From Vibrio pomeroyi (GTDB lineage: Bacteria > Pseudomonadota > Gammaproteobacteria > Enterobacterales > Vibrionaceae): 64,000 nucleotides of DNA. The notes under the pieces were generated by a model. It had not been told where the DNA came from. It saw nothing but the letters and a program-made list of their open reading frames with translations, and searched no databases. Shown piece by piece: positions 1 to 10,058 of the stretch. The first letter of the stretch is position 1. Every line of letters starts with the position of its first letter. The translations under genes and the position numbers were made by a program. The stretch spans positions 992,001 through 1,056,000 of the forward strand of contig NZ_AP025506.1 in the NCBI RefSeq assembly GCF_024347595.1, written 5' to 3'.

Positions 1-645
1 GTAAAGTACTTTGTCGTAGATTTCGTCAGCGAAGATGATTAGGCCATGTTCACGTGCAATCTCTACAACTTGCAGTAGGAAGTCACGGCTGTAAACCGCA
101 CCTGTTGGGTTGTTCGGGTTGATAAGAACTATGCCGCGAGTCTTTGGAGAGATCTTCGCGCGCATGTCATCAAGGTCTGGGTACCAATCGGCATCTTCAT
201 CACACATGTAGTGAACCGGAGTGCCCCCAGAAAGTGCCACTGAAGCTGTCCATAGTGGGTAGTCTGGAGCGGGAACTAAGATTTCATCACCATTATCCAG
301 TAGCGCCTGCATAGACATAACGATAAGCTCAGACGCACCGTTACCGATGTAAACGTCTTCTACGTCAAGGTTACGTAGGCCTTTTTTCTGGTAGTGTTGA
401 ACAACCGCTTTACGGGCTGAGTAGATACCTTTTGAGTCGCAATAACCTTGAGATGTCGGTAGGTTACGGATTACGTCAACAAGGATTTCATCAGGGGCGT
501 CAAAACCAAATGGGGCGGGGTTACCAATATTAAGCTTTAGTATTTTATGCCCTTCTTCTTCCATGCGCTTAGCATGTTTGAGTACAGGCCCCCTGATTTC
601 GTAGCATACGCTGTTGAGTTTTGACGACATCCCGATATTTTGCAT
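1..645 (-). CDS. alaA: Alanine (glutamate-pyruvate) aminotransferase AlaA, partial
   Basis: This is the N-terminal half of a PLP-dependent class I/II aminotransferase; the C-terminal part runs off the left edge. Reading the minus strand gives MQNIGMSSKLNSVCYEIRGP at the start, then the family signatures LNIGNPAPFGFDAPDE and LINPNNPTGAVYSRDF and a DEIYDKVLY segment, close to E. coli AlaA. The PLP lysine lies outside the window. AlaA makes alanine from pyruvate and glutamate in the cytoplasm. The ATG at 645 is chosen because an AGGA Shine-Dalgarno sits 8 bases upstream; an internal ATG at 630 is possible. The gene is divergent from menF across about 280 bases with no other gene. Confidence 0.9.
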   Translation of the reverse strand, partial: MQNIGMSSKLNSVCYEIRGPVLKHAKRMEEEGHKILKLNIGNPAPFGFDAPDEILVDVIRNLPTSQGYCDSKGIYSARKAVVQHYQKKGLRNLDVEDVYIGNGASELIVMSMQALLDNGDEILVPAPDYPLWTASVALSGGTPVHYMCDEDADWYPDLDDMRAKISPKTRGIVLINPNNPTGAVYSRDFLLQVVEIAREHGLIIFADEIYDKVLY

Positions 646-926
646 TGCCGATTTCCTGAAATTAATTTAAATACTTTATTAAAGTACCGCAAAATGGCGT
701 TTGATAGAATAAAAATCTGATGAATGTCGCATTTCAGTGTCACGTTTGGTCTTTTTGTTGTCACTGTTTTCTAAATTTTAATTAATCGCTTTCTTGGTTA
801 TTGGCTAAGATGAATAAAGGGGTAGGATCGCTTAAAATCACAGGAATGTTGAAAAGATACAGTACATTCTTGATCTAAGTGGGTGCTCTCCTTAAAGTAT
901 CAAACTAATATAATAATAATTTAGAT

Positions 927-2249
927 GTGAACGAGGTCGATTTGTCACATTTCCAGCAAACTATCTCCGCTTTGATTGAGCGAGTACAAAATGCCCAAGC
1001 AAGCGAAGTTCGTTGTGTTGAAGTTCTAACGCAAAAACCATCGTTTGCATTTATTGAATGGCTTCATGCTCAACCGCTCTTTCCTAAGTTCTACTGGCAG
1101 TCACGCGACACTCGTGAAGAGGTTGTTGCGCTCGGGCAGTTACATACATTTTCAGATCCAGCACCCGCATATGCGATTTTAGGTGAAGACCAACGCATCT
1201 GGGGTGGACGTTCATTTGACGGGCACACCGCAAAGAATCGTCGCTGCATGGAATCGTTTTTCTTCCTTCCTCAGGTTGAACTAATCCGCTTTGACAATAC
1301 TTGGTCGCTGGCCGTTAATTTGTCTCCTGATCGCGTTGCTTCTATTAATGCCTTAAATAAGCTTTCTGTTGAAGCGGCGATATTAGCGCCGTTATCTGCC
1401 CATATAGAAGAAATAAACCACGTTCCAGAAAGAGAACAGTGGGGCGGTTTGGTTGAGAAAGTTCTAAAAGGTATTAGCGACAAAGAATACAAGAAAGTCG
1501 TTTTAGCGCGTAAAACCACGCTCCAGCTTGATGCGCCTATTTGTGCAGCTCAACTCTTAAAAGCGAGCTATCTGCAAAACCACCACAGCTTCCATTTCAT
1601 GTTGGTGTTGGATTCTAAACACAGCTTTATTGGCTCGACGCCAGAGCGCTTATATAGCCGTCATGGCACTGAGCTCGACACCGAAGCACTTGCGGGTACC
1701 ATCGGTCGCGGAGAAAACGCTACCGAAGACATGGAGCTAGCGAACTGGCTTTCACAAGACACTAAAAACCTCAATGAGAATCAATATGTGGTTGACGACA
1801 TCATTGAGCGTCTGACTCCTCATTCCCAATCGGTACACGTAGAGAAAGAAGCGCGTCTAGTGCGTCTGCGTAAGGTGCAGCATCTCAAGCGTAATATTCA
1901 CGCACAGCTTAATAACGGTGTTAACGGTGTCCAGTTGCTTGCTGCTTTGCAACCAACCGCAGCCGTTGCCGGCTTACCACGTAAAGAAGCAATGGACTTC
2001 ATTCTGGAACACGAACCGTTTGCGAGAGGGTGGTATGCAGGTTCAGTAGGATATATTAGCCATCAACGTGCGGAGTTCTGTGTGGCAATTCGAAGTGCAT
2101 TGGTTGTAAACGATCAAGTACAACTGTTTGCGGGCGCGGGGATCGTGCCAGGATCGGTTGCCGAACATGAGTGGCAAGAATTGAACAAAAAAATGTCGAC
2201 CCTATTGAGCCTAATTTCAGATCACCCACCATTGGGTGTGGCATCATGA
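927..2249 (+). CDS. menF: Isochorismate synthase MenF
   Basis: The product converts chorismate to isochorismate, the first step of menaquinone synthesis. About 440 residues carry the chorismate-binding fold: KVVLARKTT, a GSTPERLY segment, the EALAGTIGRG segment and the C-terminal FCVAIRSALV and FAGAGIVPGS motifs. It heads menF-menD-menH-menB-menC-menE and its stop overlaps the menD start (ATGA). The start is uncertain: GTG at 927 has no clear ribosome site, whereas TTG at 942 has GAGG five bases upstream and would shorten the protein by five residues. The siderophore isochorismate synthases share the fold, but the men neighbours settle the call. Confidence 0.95.
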   Translation: MNEVDLSHFQQTISALIERVQNAQASEVRCVEVLTQKPSFAFIEWLHAQPLFPKFYWQSRDTREEVVALGQLHTFSDPAPAYAILGEDQRIWGGRSFDGHTAKNRRCMESFFFLPQVELIRFDNTWSLAVNLSPDRVASINALNKLSVEAAILAPLSAHIEEINHVPEREQWGGLVEKVLKGISDKEYKKVVLARKTTLQLDAPICAAQLLKASYLQNHHSFHFMLVLDSKHSFIGSTPERLYSRHGTELDTEALAGTIGRGENATEDMELANWLSQDTKNLNENQYVVDDIIERLTPHSQSVHVEKEARLVRLRKVQHLKRNIHAQLNNGVNGVQLLAALQPTAAVAGLPRKEAMDFILEHEPFARGWYAGSVGYISHQRAEFCVAIRSALVVNDQVQLFAGAGIVPGSVAEHEWQELNKKMSTLLSLISDHPPLGVAS

Positions 2250-3970
2250 ATCACGACCAAGCTGTATTAAACAGAGTTTGGTGTAACACATTACTTGAAG
2301 AGCTTGCACGCAGCGGTGTTGAACATGTTTGTATCGCACCGGGCTCTCGCTCAACACCATTAACACTCGAAGCCGAAGCTAACTCTAAGCTCACTTTACA
2401 CACACACTTTGATGAGCGTGGTCTTGGGTTTCTAGCTTTAGGTTTAGCGAAGGCGAGCAACAAGCCAGTTGCAGTGATTGTGACCTCAGGAACTGCGGTG
2501 GCTAACCTTCTGCCTGCGACCGCTGAGTCTGGATTAACAAGAGAGAAGCTGATCTTGTTGACCTCAGATCGACCTATCGATTTAGTCGACTGTGGTGCTA
2601 ACCAAGCGATTCAGCAGCAGGGTATCTTTTCTTCCCATGTTGAAACGGCGCTCAACCTCCCAAGCCCAACCACACAAGTTTCATTGAACTGGCTTTTGAC
2701 ATCAGTTGATAACGCACTCGCGAAACAACGCAGTGTTGGCGGAGCCATTCACATCAACTGTCCGTTCCCAGAGCCACTTTATTCAGCCAACAGCGCTGAG
2801 ATATATGCGGATTACACCAAGAGTGTGGCAGGGTGGAGAGACTCAGCAAGCCTTTATTCCAATACTTATTTAGCTAATCATTTGAATGTGCAACCGGTTG
2901 TGCCGAGTGATTATGTCGCACGAAAAGGTGCGGTGGTTATTGGCTCTATCGATAACGAAGCCGCAACCAAAGCCAAGCAGTTTGCTTCTGCTCTGGGCTG
3001 GCCTATCTTTTGTGACCCTCAATCGGGTGTAAACAGTGATTGGCAACACTATGATTTATGGATGCAAAGTGACGTAGCCAAAGCGCAGCTTAGCCAGTGT
3101 GATTTTATTCTTCAGTTTGGCGAGCGTATCGTTTCTAAGCGTCTTAACCAATGGATAAAGGCGCAAGCCGCTCTGTTTCACTCATTGCAATACGTTGTGG
3201 TTTCACCAGATTCTCACCGTATTAATCAAGACCATCTGCCTCAAACTCATATCGTTGCAAACATCGAACAATGGCTATCAGAGCAGCATTTACCAAGCTT
3301 GTTGGGTGAACATTCTGATTGGGCGACGCCTTTAGTGGAAGTAGCGAATACGGTTCAGCAGTTAGCGTTGGCGCAAATCTCTAATAACGACCAACTGACA
3401 GAGTTGAGCGTGGCCGTTGACTTGTCGTCTAGACTTAAGGGCAGAGAGCTGTTTGTGGGAAATAGCTTGATGGTAAGGCTGGTGGATATGTTGTCATCAA
3501 TATCTACGACTCAAGTTTACAGCAACCGTGGTGCATCGGGCATTGATGGCTTGGTTGCGACGGCTGCGGGCGTGATAAAAGCCAACCAAAACCCTTTGAT
3601 GATGCTGATTGGCGACACCTCTTTGTTGTATGACCTCAATTCACTGGCGTTGCTCACTCATAACACAACGCCAATGGTTATTGTGGTCACCAATAACGAT
3701 GGCGGGGCAATCTTTGATTTGTTGCCAGTTCCTGAGCAACAAAAACAATCTCTATATCAGATGCCTCACGGTTTCAATTTTGAACATGCTGCTGCGCAAT
3801 TCCAGCTTGGTTATGCAGCGCCAGAAACCTTGAATTGCTATCAAACGCTTATCGAACAACATTTCGAACAAGGTCAGGGTACCTTGCTCGTAGAAGTTAA
3901 GACGCCTCCCGAACAAGCGTCTACTTTGCTGAAGCAATTCAGCTCAATGCTCACTGAGGCATTAGCCTAA
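2246..3970 (+). CDS. menD: SEPHCHC synthase MenD
   Basis: MenD is a thiamine-diphosphate enzyme joining 2-oxoglutarate and isochorismate to give 2-succinyl-5-enolpyruvyl-6-hydroxy-3-cyclohexene-1-carboxylate. The 574-residue product starts MNHDQAVLNRVWC. The CIAPGSRSTPLTL and HTHFDERGLGFLALG segments form the N-terminal domain, and the cofactor-binding GDTSLLYDLNSLALL and NNDGGAIFDLLP segments are in the C-terminal domain. The ATG at 2246 shares four bases with the menF stop, indicating translational coupling. An in-frame start 75 bases further upstream would lie inside menF and is not needed. MenH begins 9 bases after the stop. Confidence 0.95.
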   Translation: MNHDQAVLNRVWCNTLLEELARSGVEHVCIAPGSRSTPLTLEAEANSKLTLHTHFDERGLGFLALGLAKASNKPVAVIVTSGTAVANLLPATAESGLTREKLILLTSDRPIDLVDCGANQAIQQQGIFSSHVETALNLPSPTTQVSLNWLLTSVDNALAKQRSVGGAIHINCPFPEPLYSANSAEIYADYTKSVAGWRDSASLYSNTYLANHLNVQPVVPSDYVARKGAVVIGSIDNEAATKAKQFASALGWPIFCDPQSGVNSDWQHYDLWMQSDVAKAQLSQCDFILQFGERIVSKRLNQWIKAQAALFHSLQYVVVSPDSHRINQDHLPQTHIVANIEQWLSEQHLPSLLGEHSDWATPLVEVANTVQQLALAQISNNDQLTELSVAVDLSSRLKGRELFVGNSLMVRLVDMLSSISTTQVYSNRGASGIDGLVATAAGVIKANQNPLMMLIGDTSLLYDLNSLALLTHNTTPMVIVVTNNDGGAIFDLLPVPEQQKQSLYQMPHGFNFEHAAAQFQLGYAAPETLNCYQTLIEQHFEQGQGTLLVEVKTPPEQASTLLKQFSSMLTEALA

Positions 3971-3979
3971 GGACTTTAC

Positions 3980-4780
3980 ATGCTTTACTCCAATTATTAC
4001 CCAGCAGTACAAGAATCTTCTGACAAACCTTTGCTTGTTTTTTTACATGGTTTACTCGGAAGCGGGGATGATTGGAGTGCATGTCACCCCTTCCTCGAGG
4101 ATTTTCCTCGTCTTTGCATAGATTTGCCCGGACACGGACAAAGCCGCTTTATCGACCCTGTAGGCTTTGATCATTGCTGTACCAAAATAGTTCAGTGCAT
4201 CACTTATCAACTGGCAGCGAATGATCTTCCTGCCGATTATCCTATCGTAGTGATTGGCTATTCGATGGGCGGAAGGCTTGCCATGTATGGGGTAACAAGC
4301 CCTTGCTTCGAAACTCTTAACCTAGAGAAAGTCATCATCGAAGGTGGCAACTTTGGCTTGGAGTGTGATGAAGAAAGAGCACAAAGGTTAGTACATGATA
4401 CGCAATGGGCCGTTCGCTTCGCGCAGCAGTCGATTGAAGATGTTTTAGACGATTGGTATCAACAAAGCGTCTTTTCTTCACTAAATCATGAGCAAAGACA
4501 AACTTTGGTCATAAAGCGTAGTGGTAACCTTGGAGTATCCGTAGCAAATATGTTGTTATCTACTTCGTTAGCTAAGCAACCGGATTTACGTGCCACATTG
4601 AAATCTCATGAGCATCAATTGCATTATGTGTGTGGTGAAAAAGATCGTAAATTCATGGAGCTAGCTGAGAATAGTGGCTTTGAATATAGTCAGGTTGATT
4701 ACGCTGGTCATAATGTTCATTTCGAGCAACCAGAGTTGTTTTCAAATCTGATTATTCAATGTATCGCCAGTCGTCGCTAA
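3980..4780 (+). CDS. menH: SHCHC synthase MenH (alpha/beta hydrolase)
   Basis: MenH removes pyruvate from the MenD product to give 2-succinyl-6-hydroxy-2,4-cyclohexadiene-1-carboxylate. It is an alpha/beta hydrolase of 266 residues: the oxyanion segment FLHGLLGSGDDW, the DLPGHGQSR strand-loop, the nucleophile elbow VIGYSMGGRLA with its serine, and the catalytic histidine in YAGHNVHFEQPE. An AAGGA ribosome site precedes the ATG. It is the third gene of the block and lies close behind menD; menB follows after about 100 bases. Confidence 0.92.
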   Translation: MLYSNYYPAVQESSDKPLLVFLHGLLGSGDDWSACHPFLEDFPRLCIDLPGHGQSRFIDPVGFDHCCTKIVQCITYQLAANDLPADYPIVVIGYSMGGRLAMYGVTSPCFETLNLEKVIIEGGNFGLECDEERAQRLVHDTQWAVRFAQQSIEDVLDDWYQQSVFSSLNHEQRQTLVIKRSGNLGVSVANMLLSTSLAKQPDLRATLKSHEHQLHYVCGEKDRKFMELAENSGFEYSQVDYAGHNVHFEQPELFSNLIIQCIASRR

Positions 4781-4882
4781 ACTGACTGAGCGGTTCTCTC
4801 GTATCAAGCACTATCAAAAGCAGAGCAACACCGTCACGACTATTCGTTAGTCGTGGTCTCTAATAGAACAATGGGAATCACC

Positions 4883-5749
4883 ATGGCTAAAACAGTAGGC
4901 ATCACCGAAGAAGAACTTTACGCAGCCGTTAACTGGCGCGATGAAAGCAGTCAATTTGAAGATATTCAGTACCACAAGTCTGACGACGGTATTGCGAAAA
5001 TCACGATTGCTCGTCCTCAATTACACAATGCGTTCCGTCCACAAACCGTAAAAGAGATGATCAATGCATTGGCTGATGCTCGTTATGACGAGAAAGTTGG
5101 CGTAATCATTTTGACGGGTCTTGGTGAAAAGGCGTTCTGTTCTGGTGGTGACCAAAGTATCCGTGGTGACTACGGCGGCTACCAAGATGATTCAGGTACA
5201 CACCACTTGAACGTGCTGGATTTCCAACGTCAAATTCGTACTTGTCCAAAACCAGTTATCGCAGCGGTATCTGGCTGGGCTGTAGGTGGTGGTCATGTTC
5301 TTCATATGATGGCAGACCTTACTATTGCCGCTGAAAACGCACAATTCGGTCAGACTGGTCCTAAAGTAGGGTCGTTCGACGGCGGTTGGGGTGCTTCTTA
5401 CATGGCTCGTATTGTTGGTCAGAAGAAAGCGCGTGAAATCTGGTTCTTATGTCGTTTCTACGATGCTCATGAAGCATTGGACATGGGCCTTGTAAACACG
5501 GTTGTTCCTGTCGCTGACCTAGAAAAAGAAACCGTTCGTTGGTGTCGTGAAGTACTTCAACATAGCCCAATGGCTCTACGTTGCTTGAAAGCCGCTCTTA
5601 ATGCTGACTGTGATGGTCAAGCGGGTCTGCAAGAGCTAGCAGGTAACGCAACTATGATGTTTTACATGACAGAGGAAGGCCAAGAAGGCCGCAATGCGTT
5701 TAACGAGAAACGTCGACCTGATTTCGACAAATTCCCGCGTAACCCATAG
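4883..5749 (+). CDS. menB: 1,4-dihydroxy-2-naphthoyl-CoA synthase MenB
   Basis: MenB closes the second ring of the naphthoquinol head group from O-succinylbenzoyl-CoA. The 288-residue crotonase-fold protein is very close to E. coli MenB throughout: [16 protein letters not shown] (oxyanion and bicarbonate region), [31 protein letters not shown] and [19 protein letters not shown]. The start [16 protein letters not shown] at 4883 is preferred, because a further upstream start would add ten residues without family support. A hairpin follows the stop and separates it from menC. Confidence 0.95.
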   Translation: MAKTVGITEEELYAAVNWRDESSQFEDIQYHKSDDGIAKITIARPQLHNAFRPQTVKEMINALADARYDEKVGVIILTGLGEKAFCSGGDQSIRGDYGGYQDDSGTHHLNVLDFQRQIRTCPKPVIAAVSGWAVGGGHVLHMMADLTIAAENAQFGQTGPKVGSFDGGWGASYMARIVGQKKAREIWFLCRFYDAHEALDMGLVNTVVPVADLEKETVRWCREVLQHSPMALRCLKAALNADCDGQAGLQELAGNATMMFYMTEEGQEGRNAFNEKRRPDFDKFPRNP

Positions 5750-5767
5750 CTTTACCCTCTTCAAAAT

Positions 5768-5798
5768 GAGTCGCTAAATAGCGGCTCGTTTTGTTTTG
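5768..5798 (+). terminator. Hairpin with T-rich tail between menB and menC
   Basis: GAGTCGCT at 5768-5775 pairs with AGCGGCTC at 5780-5787 (one wobble or mismatch) around a four-base loop, and is followed by GTTTTGTTTTG. It could attenuate transcription after menB, so menC-menE may be partly uncoupled from menFDHB. Prediction from the sequence only. Confidence 0.6.
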
Positions 5799-5824
5799 AT
5801 GTTCCCGTTTTTTAGGAAACCATT

Positions 5825-6832
5825 ATGAATTCAATGAATTCCCAGCGTCACGCTAAACTGTATCGTTATCAATTACCTATGGATAGCGGTGTGGTGCTGC
5901 GTAACAATAAGCTGAACGAGCGCGTTGGTTACATCATCCAGCTTGAGTGTGATGGTAAAACTGGTTTTGGTGAAGTTGCGCCTCTGCCGGGCTTTAGCCA
6001 AGAAGATGCTGAGCAAGCCGGTATTCAGTTGCAAAACGAGCTAGAGCTTTGGAGTCACAATAAGCCTCACACCTCATTCGATGAGTTATATCCGTCAGTT
6101 GCGTTTGGCTTTTCGATGGCATTGATGGAGCTTAAAGGCGAACTCAACGCGGAAGGTAACTATCAAGCTGCACCTTTATGTACCGGTGACCCTGATGAAC
6201 TTATTCCTGTGCTTAATGAGATGGAAGGTGAGAAGGTCGCTAAGGTAAAAGTTGGTCTTTATGAAGCGATCCGTGATGGCATGCTGGTGAGCTTATTCCT
6301 TGAATCGATTCCTGATTTAACGTTAAGACTTGATGCTAACCGCGTGTGGAAACCTGAAAAAGCGAAGCAGTTCATCAAGTACATCTCGCCATCTCTGCGT
6401 CAGCGTATTAGCTTTATTGAAGAGCCTTGCCAAAAGCCAGAAGACAGCTTGGCATTTGCCATCGACCACGGCGTTGCAATTGCGTGGGATGAAACCTTGC
6501 AAGAAGCGGTAAGAAGCCCTGAGTTTGATCTCAGCGATCTGACTGGTGTTAAAGCGGTCGTGATTAAACCAACCTTGATTGGCTCGGTAGAGCGTTGTGT
6601 GGCAATCATTGAGCGTGCACAACAACTTGGGATTAAACCAGTATTAAGCTCAAGCATTGAGTCGAGCCTTGGCTTAACTCAGATTGCACGATTAGCACAG
6701 CAATACTTACCTAATGAAGTGCCGGGGCTTGATACAATTGGCTTGTATCAACAACAGCTAGAAGTGTCATGGCCGGGTTGCCAACTTCCCGTTGCGACTC
6801 TTGAGCAGCAGCAACTGATTTGGTCTTCTTAG
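5825..6832 (+). CDS. menC: o-Succinylbenzoate synthase MenC
   Basis: MenC dehydrates the MenH product to o-succinylbenzoate. It is an enolase-superfamily enzyme of 335 residues. The catalytic frame is visible: KVKVGLY (general base lysine region), LRLDANRVW (metal aspartate), FIEEPC (metal glutamate), IAWDET (metal aspartate) and VVIKPTLIGS (second lysine). AGGAAACCATT provides a ribosome site before the ATG at 5825. MenE follows after 51 bases. Confidence 0.93.
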   Translation: MNSMNSQRHAKLYRYQLPMDSGVVLRNNKLNERVGYIIQLECDGKTGFGEVAPLPGFSQEDAEQAGIQLQNELELWSHNKPHTSFDELYPSVAFGFSMALMELKGELNAEGNYQAAPLCTGDPDELIPVLNEMEGEKVAKVKVGLYEAIRDGMLVSLFLESIPDLTLRLDANRVWKPEKAKQFIKYISPSLRQRISFIEEPCQKPEDSLAFAIDHGVAIAWDETLQEAVRSPEFDLSDLTGVKAVVIKPTLIGSVERCVAIIERAQQLGIKPVLSSSIESSLGLTQIARLAQQYLPNEVPGLDTIGLYQQQLEVSWPGCQLPVATLEQQQLIWSS

Positions 6833-6883
6833 GCTTATTGTTCGGTTGGCTTAGTCAGTTTCAATCTATAACTTGGTTATCTT

Positions 6884-8314
6884 ATGATGCGCCCACAATC
6901 TAATCATCACCCGCTCTGGGTACAGTGGGCGCAGCAGAACCCACATCAAACAGCGTTAGTGACTCCCAACTGGACTTATACTTGGCTGCAAGTTTCAGCA
7001 TTAGTGAGTAGTTACCAACAACAGTTATCCGAACAAGGTCTCTCTGAAGGCGATGTGTTGTCCATTGTTGGTAAGAACCAAGCTGAAGTGATCCCCGTTT
7101 ATCTTGCGGCGCTTAATTTGGGTGTGCTTTGTGCGTTCACTATGCCTCAGCCTGTAGCTCGATTAATGCAAAAGCTTGAATCGCTGTATAGTCCATCGGA
7201 TAGACGTTATCTATGGTTGTTAGAGGGCGGTAGTTTAAATCAATCAGACGTTGCTGAACCAAACACTCAGTTACTTACCTTACCTTGTTTGAATGAACTG
7301 GATGTCGATGAACAGCTAGTCGCTCCTTTAGATTCTTCTAGTTTTAATCCTCACAATCTCGCAAGCATCGTATTTACTTCCGGCTCTACTGGAAACCCAA
7401 AATCAGTGGCTCATACATTTGAGCAACACCTTTGCTCTGCCGTTGGATTATTGGATGTATTCCAATTTCAAGGTAACGATACTTGGTTACTTAGCTTGCC
7501 TATGTACCATGTGTCAGGATTGGCGATTGTCCATCGTTGGTTAGCTGCTGGTGGCTGTATTAAAATAGGCTCTGGTAAGCTTGAATCAGACATTGAAGGT
7601 TGCAGTCATGCCTCGTTAGTCGCTACTCAGCTGCACAGATTATTAAAGGGTAAGCAAGCACTTACTTTGACCCATGTGTTGTTGGGTGGAAGCCATATTC
7701 CAGAAGCGCTTGGTCTTGAAGCTCAGCAAATGGGAATTGAGACTTGGCTTGGCTACGGTATGACAGAAGCAGCCTCAACGGTGACTGCAAAACCTGTTGA
7801 GGCAAGCAGCACTGCTGGTGTCGTGCTTAATCATCGTCAATTAAAAATTGAAAACCAACGTATCTATATTGGAGGTGACACCCTCGCTTCCGGTTACTAC
7901 TATCAAGGCCAATTAACGCCATTGGTGGACGAGCACGGTTGGTTTGATAGCAAAGATCTTGGCTTGTGGGTTGGTGAGCAAGTGTCGATTATTGGCAGAG
8001 CCGACAATCAGTTTATTTCTGGAGGTGAGAACATTCACTGTGAAGAAATTGAGCGTGCCCTCAATCAGCTGCCCGAAGTTAAGCAAGCCTTTATCGTACC
8101 CGTTGAAGACAGTGAATTTGGTTTTAGGCCAGTTGCCATTGTGGATTGTGATGAAGTGCCAAACAAAGAATGGTTCGCAGAACAGCTACAAGGAAGCCTA
8201 GAGCGTTTTAAGTTTCCAATTGAATACTACCGCATGCCAGAGCAAGAACAACAGGGTATCAAGGTATCGAGAGCGGGATTAGCTCTGTGGTTACAAGAGG
8301 TTCGCTCCAAATAA
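6884..8314 (+). CDS. menE: o-Succinylbenzoate-CoA ligase MenE
   Basis: MenE activates o-succinylbenzoate with ATP and CoA for MenB. The 476-residue adenylate-forming enzyme shows the P-loop IVFTSGSTGNPKSV, the WLGYGMTEAAST motif, the GWFDSKDLG segment and the hinge IGRADNQFISGGENIHCEEIE. It is the last gene of the menaquinone block. The order menF-D-H-B-C-E matches the enterobacterial operon. Two perfect hairpins follow the stop. Confidence 0.93.
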   Translation: MMRPQSNHHPLWVQWAQQNPHQTALVTPNWTYTWLQVSALVSSYQQQLSEQGLSEGDVLSIVGKNQAEVIPVYLAALNLGVLCAFTMPQPVARLMQKLESLYSPSDRRYLWLLEGGSLNQSDVAEPNTQLLTLPCLNELDVDEQLVAPLDSSSFNPHNLASIVFTSGSTGNPKSVAHTFEQHLCSAVGLLDVFQFQGNDTWLLSLPMYHVSGLAIVHRWLAAGGCIKIGSGKLESDIEGCSHASLVATQLHRLLKGKQALTLTHVLLGGSHIPEALGLEAQQMGIETWLGYGMTEAASTVTAKPVEASSTAGVVLNHRQLKIENQRIYIGGDTLASGYYYQGQLTPLVDEHGWFDSKDLGLWVGEQVSIIGRADNQFISGGENIHCEEIERALNQLPEVKQAFIVPVEDSEFGFRPVAIVDCDEVPNKEWFAEQLQGSLERFKFPIEYYRMPEQEQQGIKVSRAGLALWLQEVRSK

Positions 8315-8317
8315 AAC

Positions 8318-8387
8318 GAAGCGCAATACACGGTGACTAGTCGTAATTGCGCTTCAGGGGGTTGTGATGGTGGTGAAGCCATCACAA
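8318..8387. repeat. Two perfect intergenic inverted repeats between menE and nagE
   Basis: GAAGCGCAAT (8318-8327) pairs exactly with ATTGCGCTTC (8346-8355), and TTGTGATGG (8362-8370) pairs exactly with CCATCACAA (8379-8387). They lie between two convergent genes and could stop transcription from both sides or stabilise 3' ends. Neither has a good T-run, so a classic terminator is not assured. Confidence 0.55.
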
Positions 8388-8424
8388 ATTCTTACTGTTC
8401 TATTTTGTCATCAAAGGTGCCGTG

Positions 8425-9888
8425 TTAAGCGAGAGCCTTCTTCATTTGTTCTGCGACTTTATCCACTTTTCCTAGGCCAATGATAACTTGTAGTCCACCT
8501 TTACCTACTGGAACCACGCCGGCAGCACCTAGCTTTTTCAGTTTGTCACTGTCAGCGATAGATGAGTCTTTTACCGTTAGACGTAGGCGAGTAATGCAGT
8601 TGTCGACTTCAAGGATATTGTCAGCACCGCCAATCGCTTCAATGTAGTTGTTGGTTAGGTTAATCAGAGCTTCAGGAGATGCAGTCTCGCCTTCTGCTTC
8701 CATCTCTTCACCACGACCTGGAGTACGTAGGTTGAACTTGATGATAGCGAAGCGGAAGATGCCGTAGTAAAGCGCGAAGAACACCACACCTTGTACCAAT
8801 AGCATGTACCAGTTTACCGCGAGTGGGTTTTGGCTAGACAATACTAAGTCAACAAAACCTGCTGAGAATCCGAAGCCTGCCATCCACTCCATACTTGCCG
8901 CGATGTAAAGTGATAGACCCGTTAACACAGCGTGCAGTAGGAACAGTACCGGAGCAAGGAACATAAAGCTGAACTCTAGCGGCTCTGTGATACCAGTGAA
9001 GAATGAAGCCATTGCCGCTGCAAGCATGATTGCGAATACTTGGTTTTTGTTTTTCGCATCAGAGCAGTGGTACATAGCCAATGCTGCCGCTGGTAAGCCG
9101 AACATCATGATTGGGAAGAAGCCCGCTTGATACATGCCTGTTTTACCAGGAATACCAGTACCGTTAGCAATAGATTGAGCACCACCTAGGAAGTTTGGAA
9201 TGTCGTTGATGCCGACAACGTCGAACCAGAACACAGGGTAAAGCGCGTGGTGCATACCTACGGATAGGAACAAGCGGTTGAAGAAACCAAACAGACCTGC
9301 ACCAACAGCACCCATACTCTCTAGCTTGATACCCAGAACGATAAGCGCATCGTAAACAGCAGGCCAGATGTAAAGAAGAGCAAATGAAAGCGCCATGCCT
9401 GCAATCGACGTCAGGATAGGCACTAAGCGCTTGCCACTAAAGAATGCGAGAGCTTGAGGCAGCTCAACGGTCGAGTAGCGATTGTAGATTTCAGCCGAGA
9501 TGATACCAACAATGATACCCACAAATTGGTTGCTGATTTTGTCAAAAGCGGCGGGTACTTGATTTAACTCGACATCGATTAGCTGAGCCACAGAGCCCGG
9601 TGCAAGTAGTGTGGTCACAACAAGGAACATCACAAAACCAGATAGCGCAGCAGAACCGTTCTTGTCTCGGCTCAAGCCAAATGCGACACCTACTGCGAAT
9701 AGAACCGCCATGTTGTCGATGATCGCACCACCAGATTTGATCAAGAATGCGGCTAGGATATTTTCTGAACCCCACCCAACAGGATCCAACCAGTAGCCTA
9801 TCCCCATAAGGATTGCCGCAGCTGGCAGTGTGGCGACTGGAACCATCAATGCCTTACCTACTTTTTGCATATACCCGAGTATATTCAT
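8425..9888 (-). CDS. nagE: PTS permease IIBC, N-acetylglucosamine type
   Basis: This is an inner-membrane phosphotransferase permease with the IIC domain at residues 1-370 and a IIB domain at the C-terminus (487 residues). The IIC part shows GMHHALYPVFWFD and the FFTGITEPLEFSFMF loop; the IIB phosphorylation cysteine is C431 in DNCITRLRL. No IIA domain is fused, so it would use a separate IIA protein, unlike the longer E. coli NagE. The sequence resembles vibrio N-acetylglucosamine transporters, relevant to chitin breakdown, but glucose-family specificity cannot be settled by eye. A LysR gene diverges from it across 170 bases of AT-rich DNA. Confidence 0.8.
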   Translation of the reverse strand: MNILGYMQKVGKALMVPVATLPAAAILMGIGYWLDPVGWGSENILAAFLIKSGGAIIDNMAVLFAVGVAFGLSRDKNGSAALSGFVMFLVVTTLLAPGSVAQLIDVELNQVPAAFDKISNQFVGIIVGIISAEIYNRYSTVELPQALAFFSGKRLVPILTSIAGMALSFALLYIWPAVYDALIVLGIKLESMGAVGAGLFGFFNRLFLSVGMHHALYPVFWFDVVGINDIPNFLGGAQSIANGTGIPGKTGMYQAGFFPIMMFGLPAAALAMYHCSDAKNKNQVFAIMLAAAMASFFTGITEPLEFSFMFLAPVLFLLHAVLTGLSLYIAASMEWMAGFGFSAGFVDLVLSSQNPLAVNWYMLLVQGVVFFALYYGIFRFAIIKFNLRTPGRGEEMEAEGETASPEALINLTNNYIEAIGGADNILEVDNCITRLRLTVKDSSIADSDKLKKLGAAGVVPVGKGGLQVIIGLGKVDKVAEQMKKALA

Positions 9889-10058
9889 ACGTGCCCCTAA
9901 ATTTTTAAATTAATTTTTTTAATGTTCCCGCACATCAAGACTTGGAACCAAATATTGATCAATGCAGTATTTTAAGTAACAGCGGCTATTAGAAACTTAT
10001 TTCTTAATGCAAACAAACGAAACGGGTAGTAGTATGAATTAAAATTTTTAATGCATGA

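Noticed and set aside
537-764. 75-residue frame over the alaA start
   Set aside because: It is on the same strand but in another frame, covering the true alaA 5' end and promoter.
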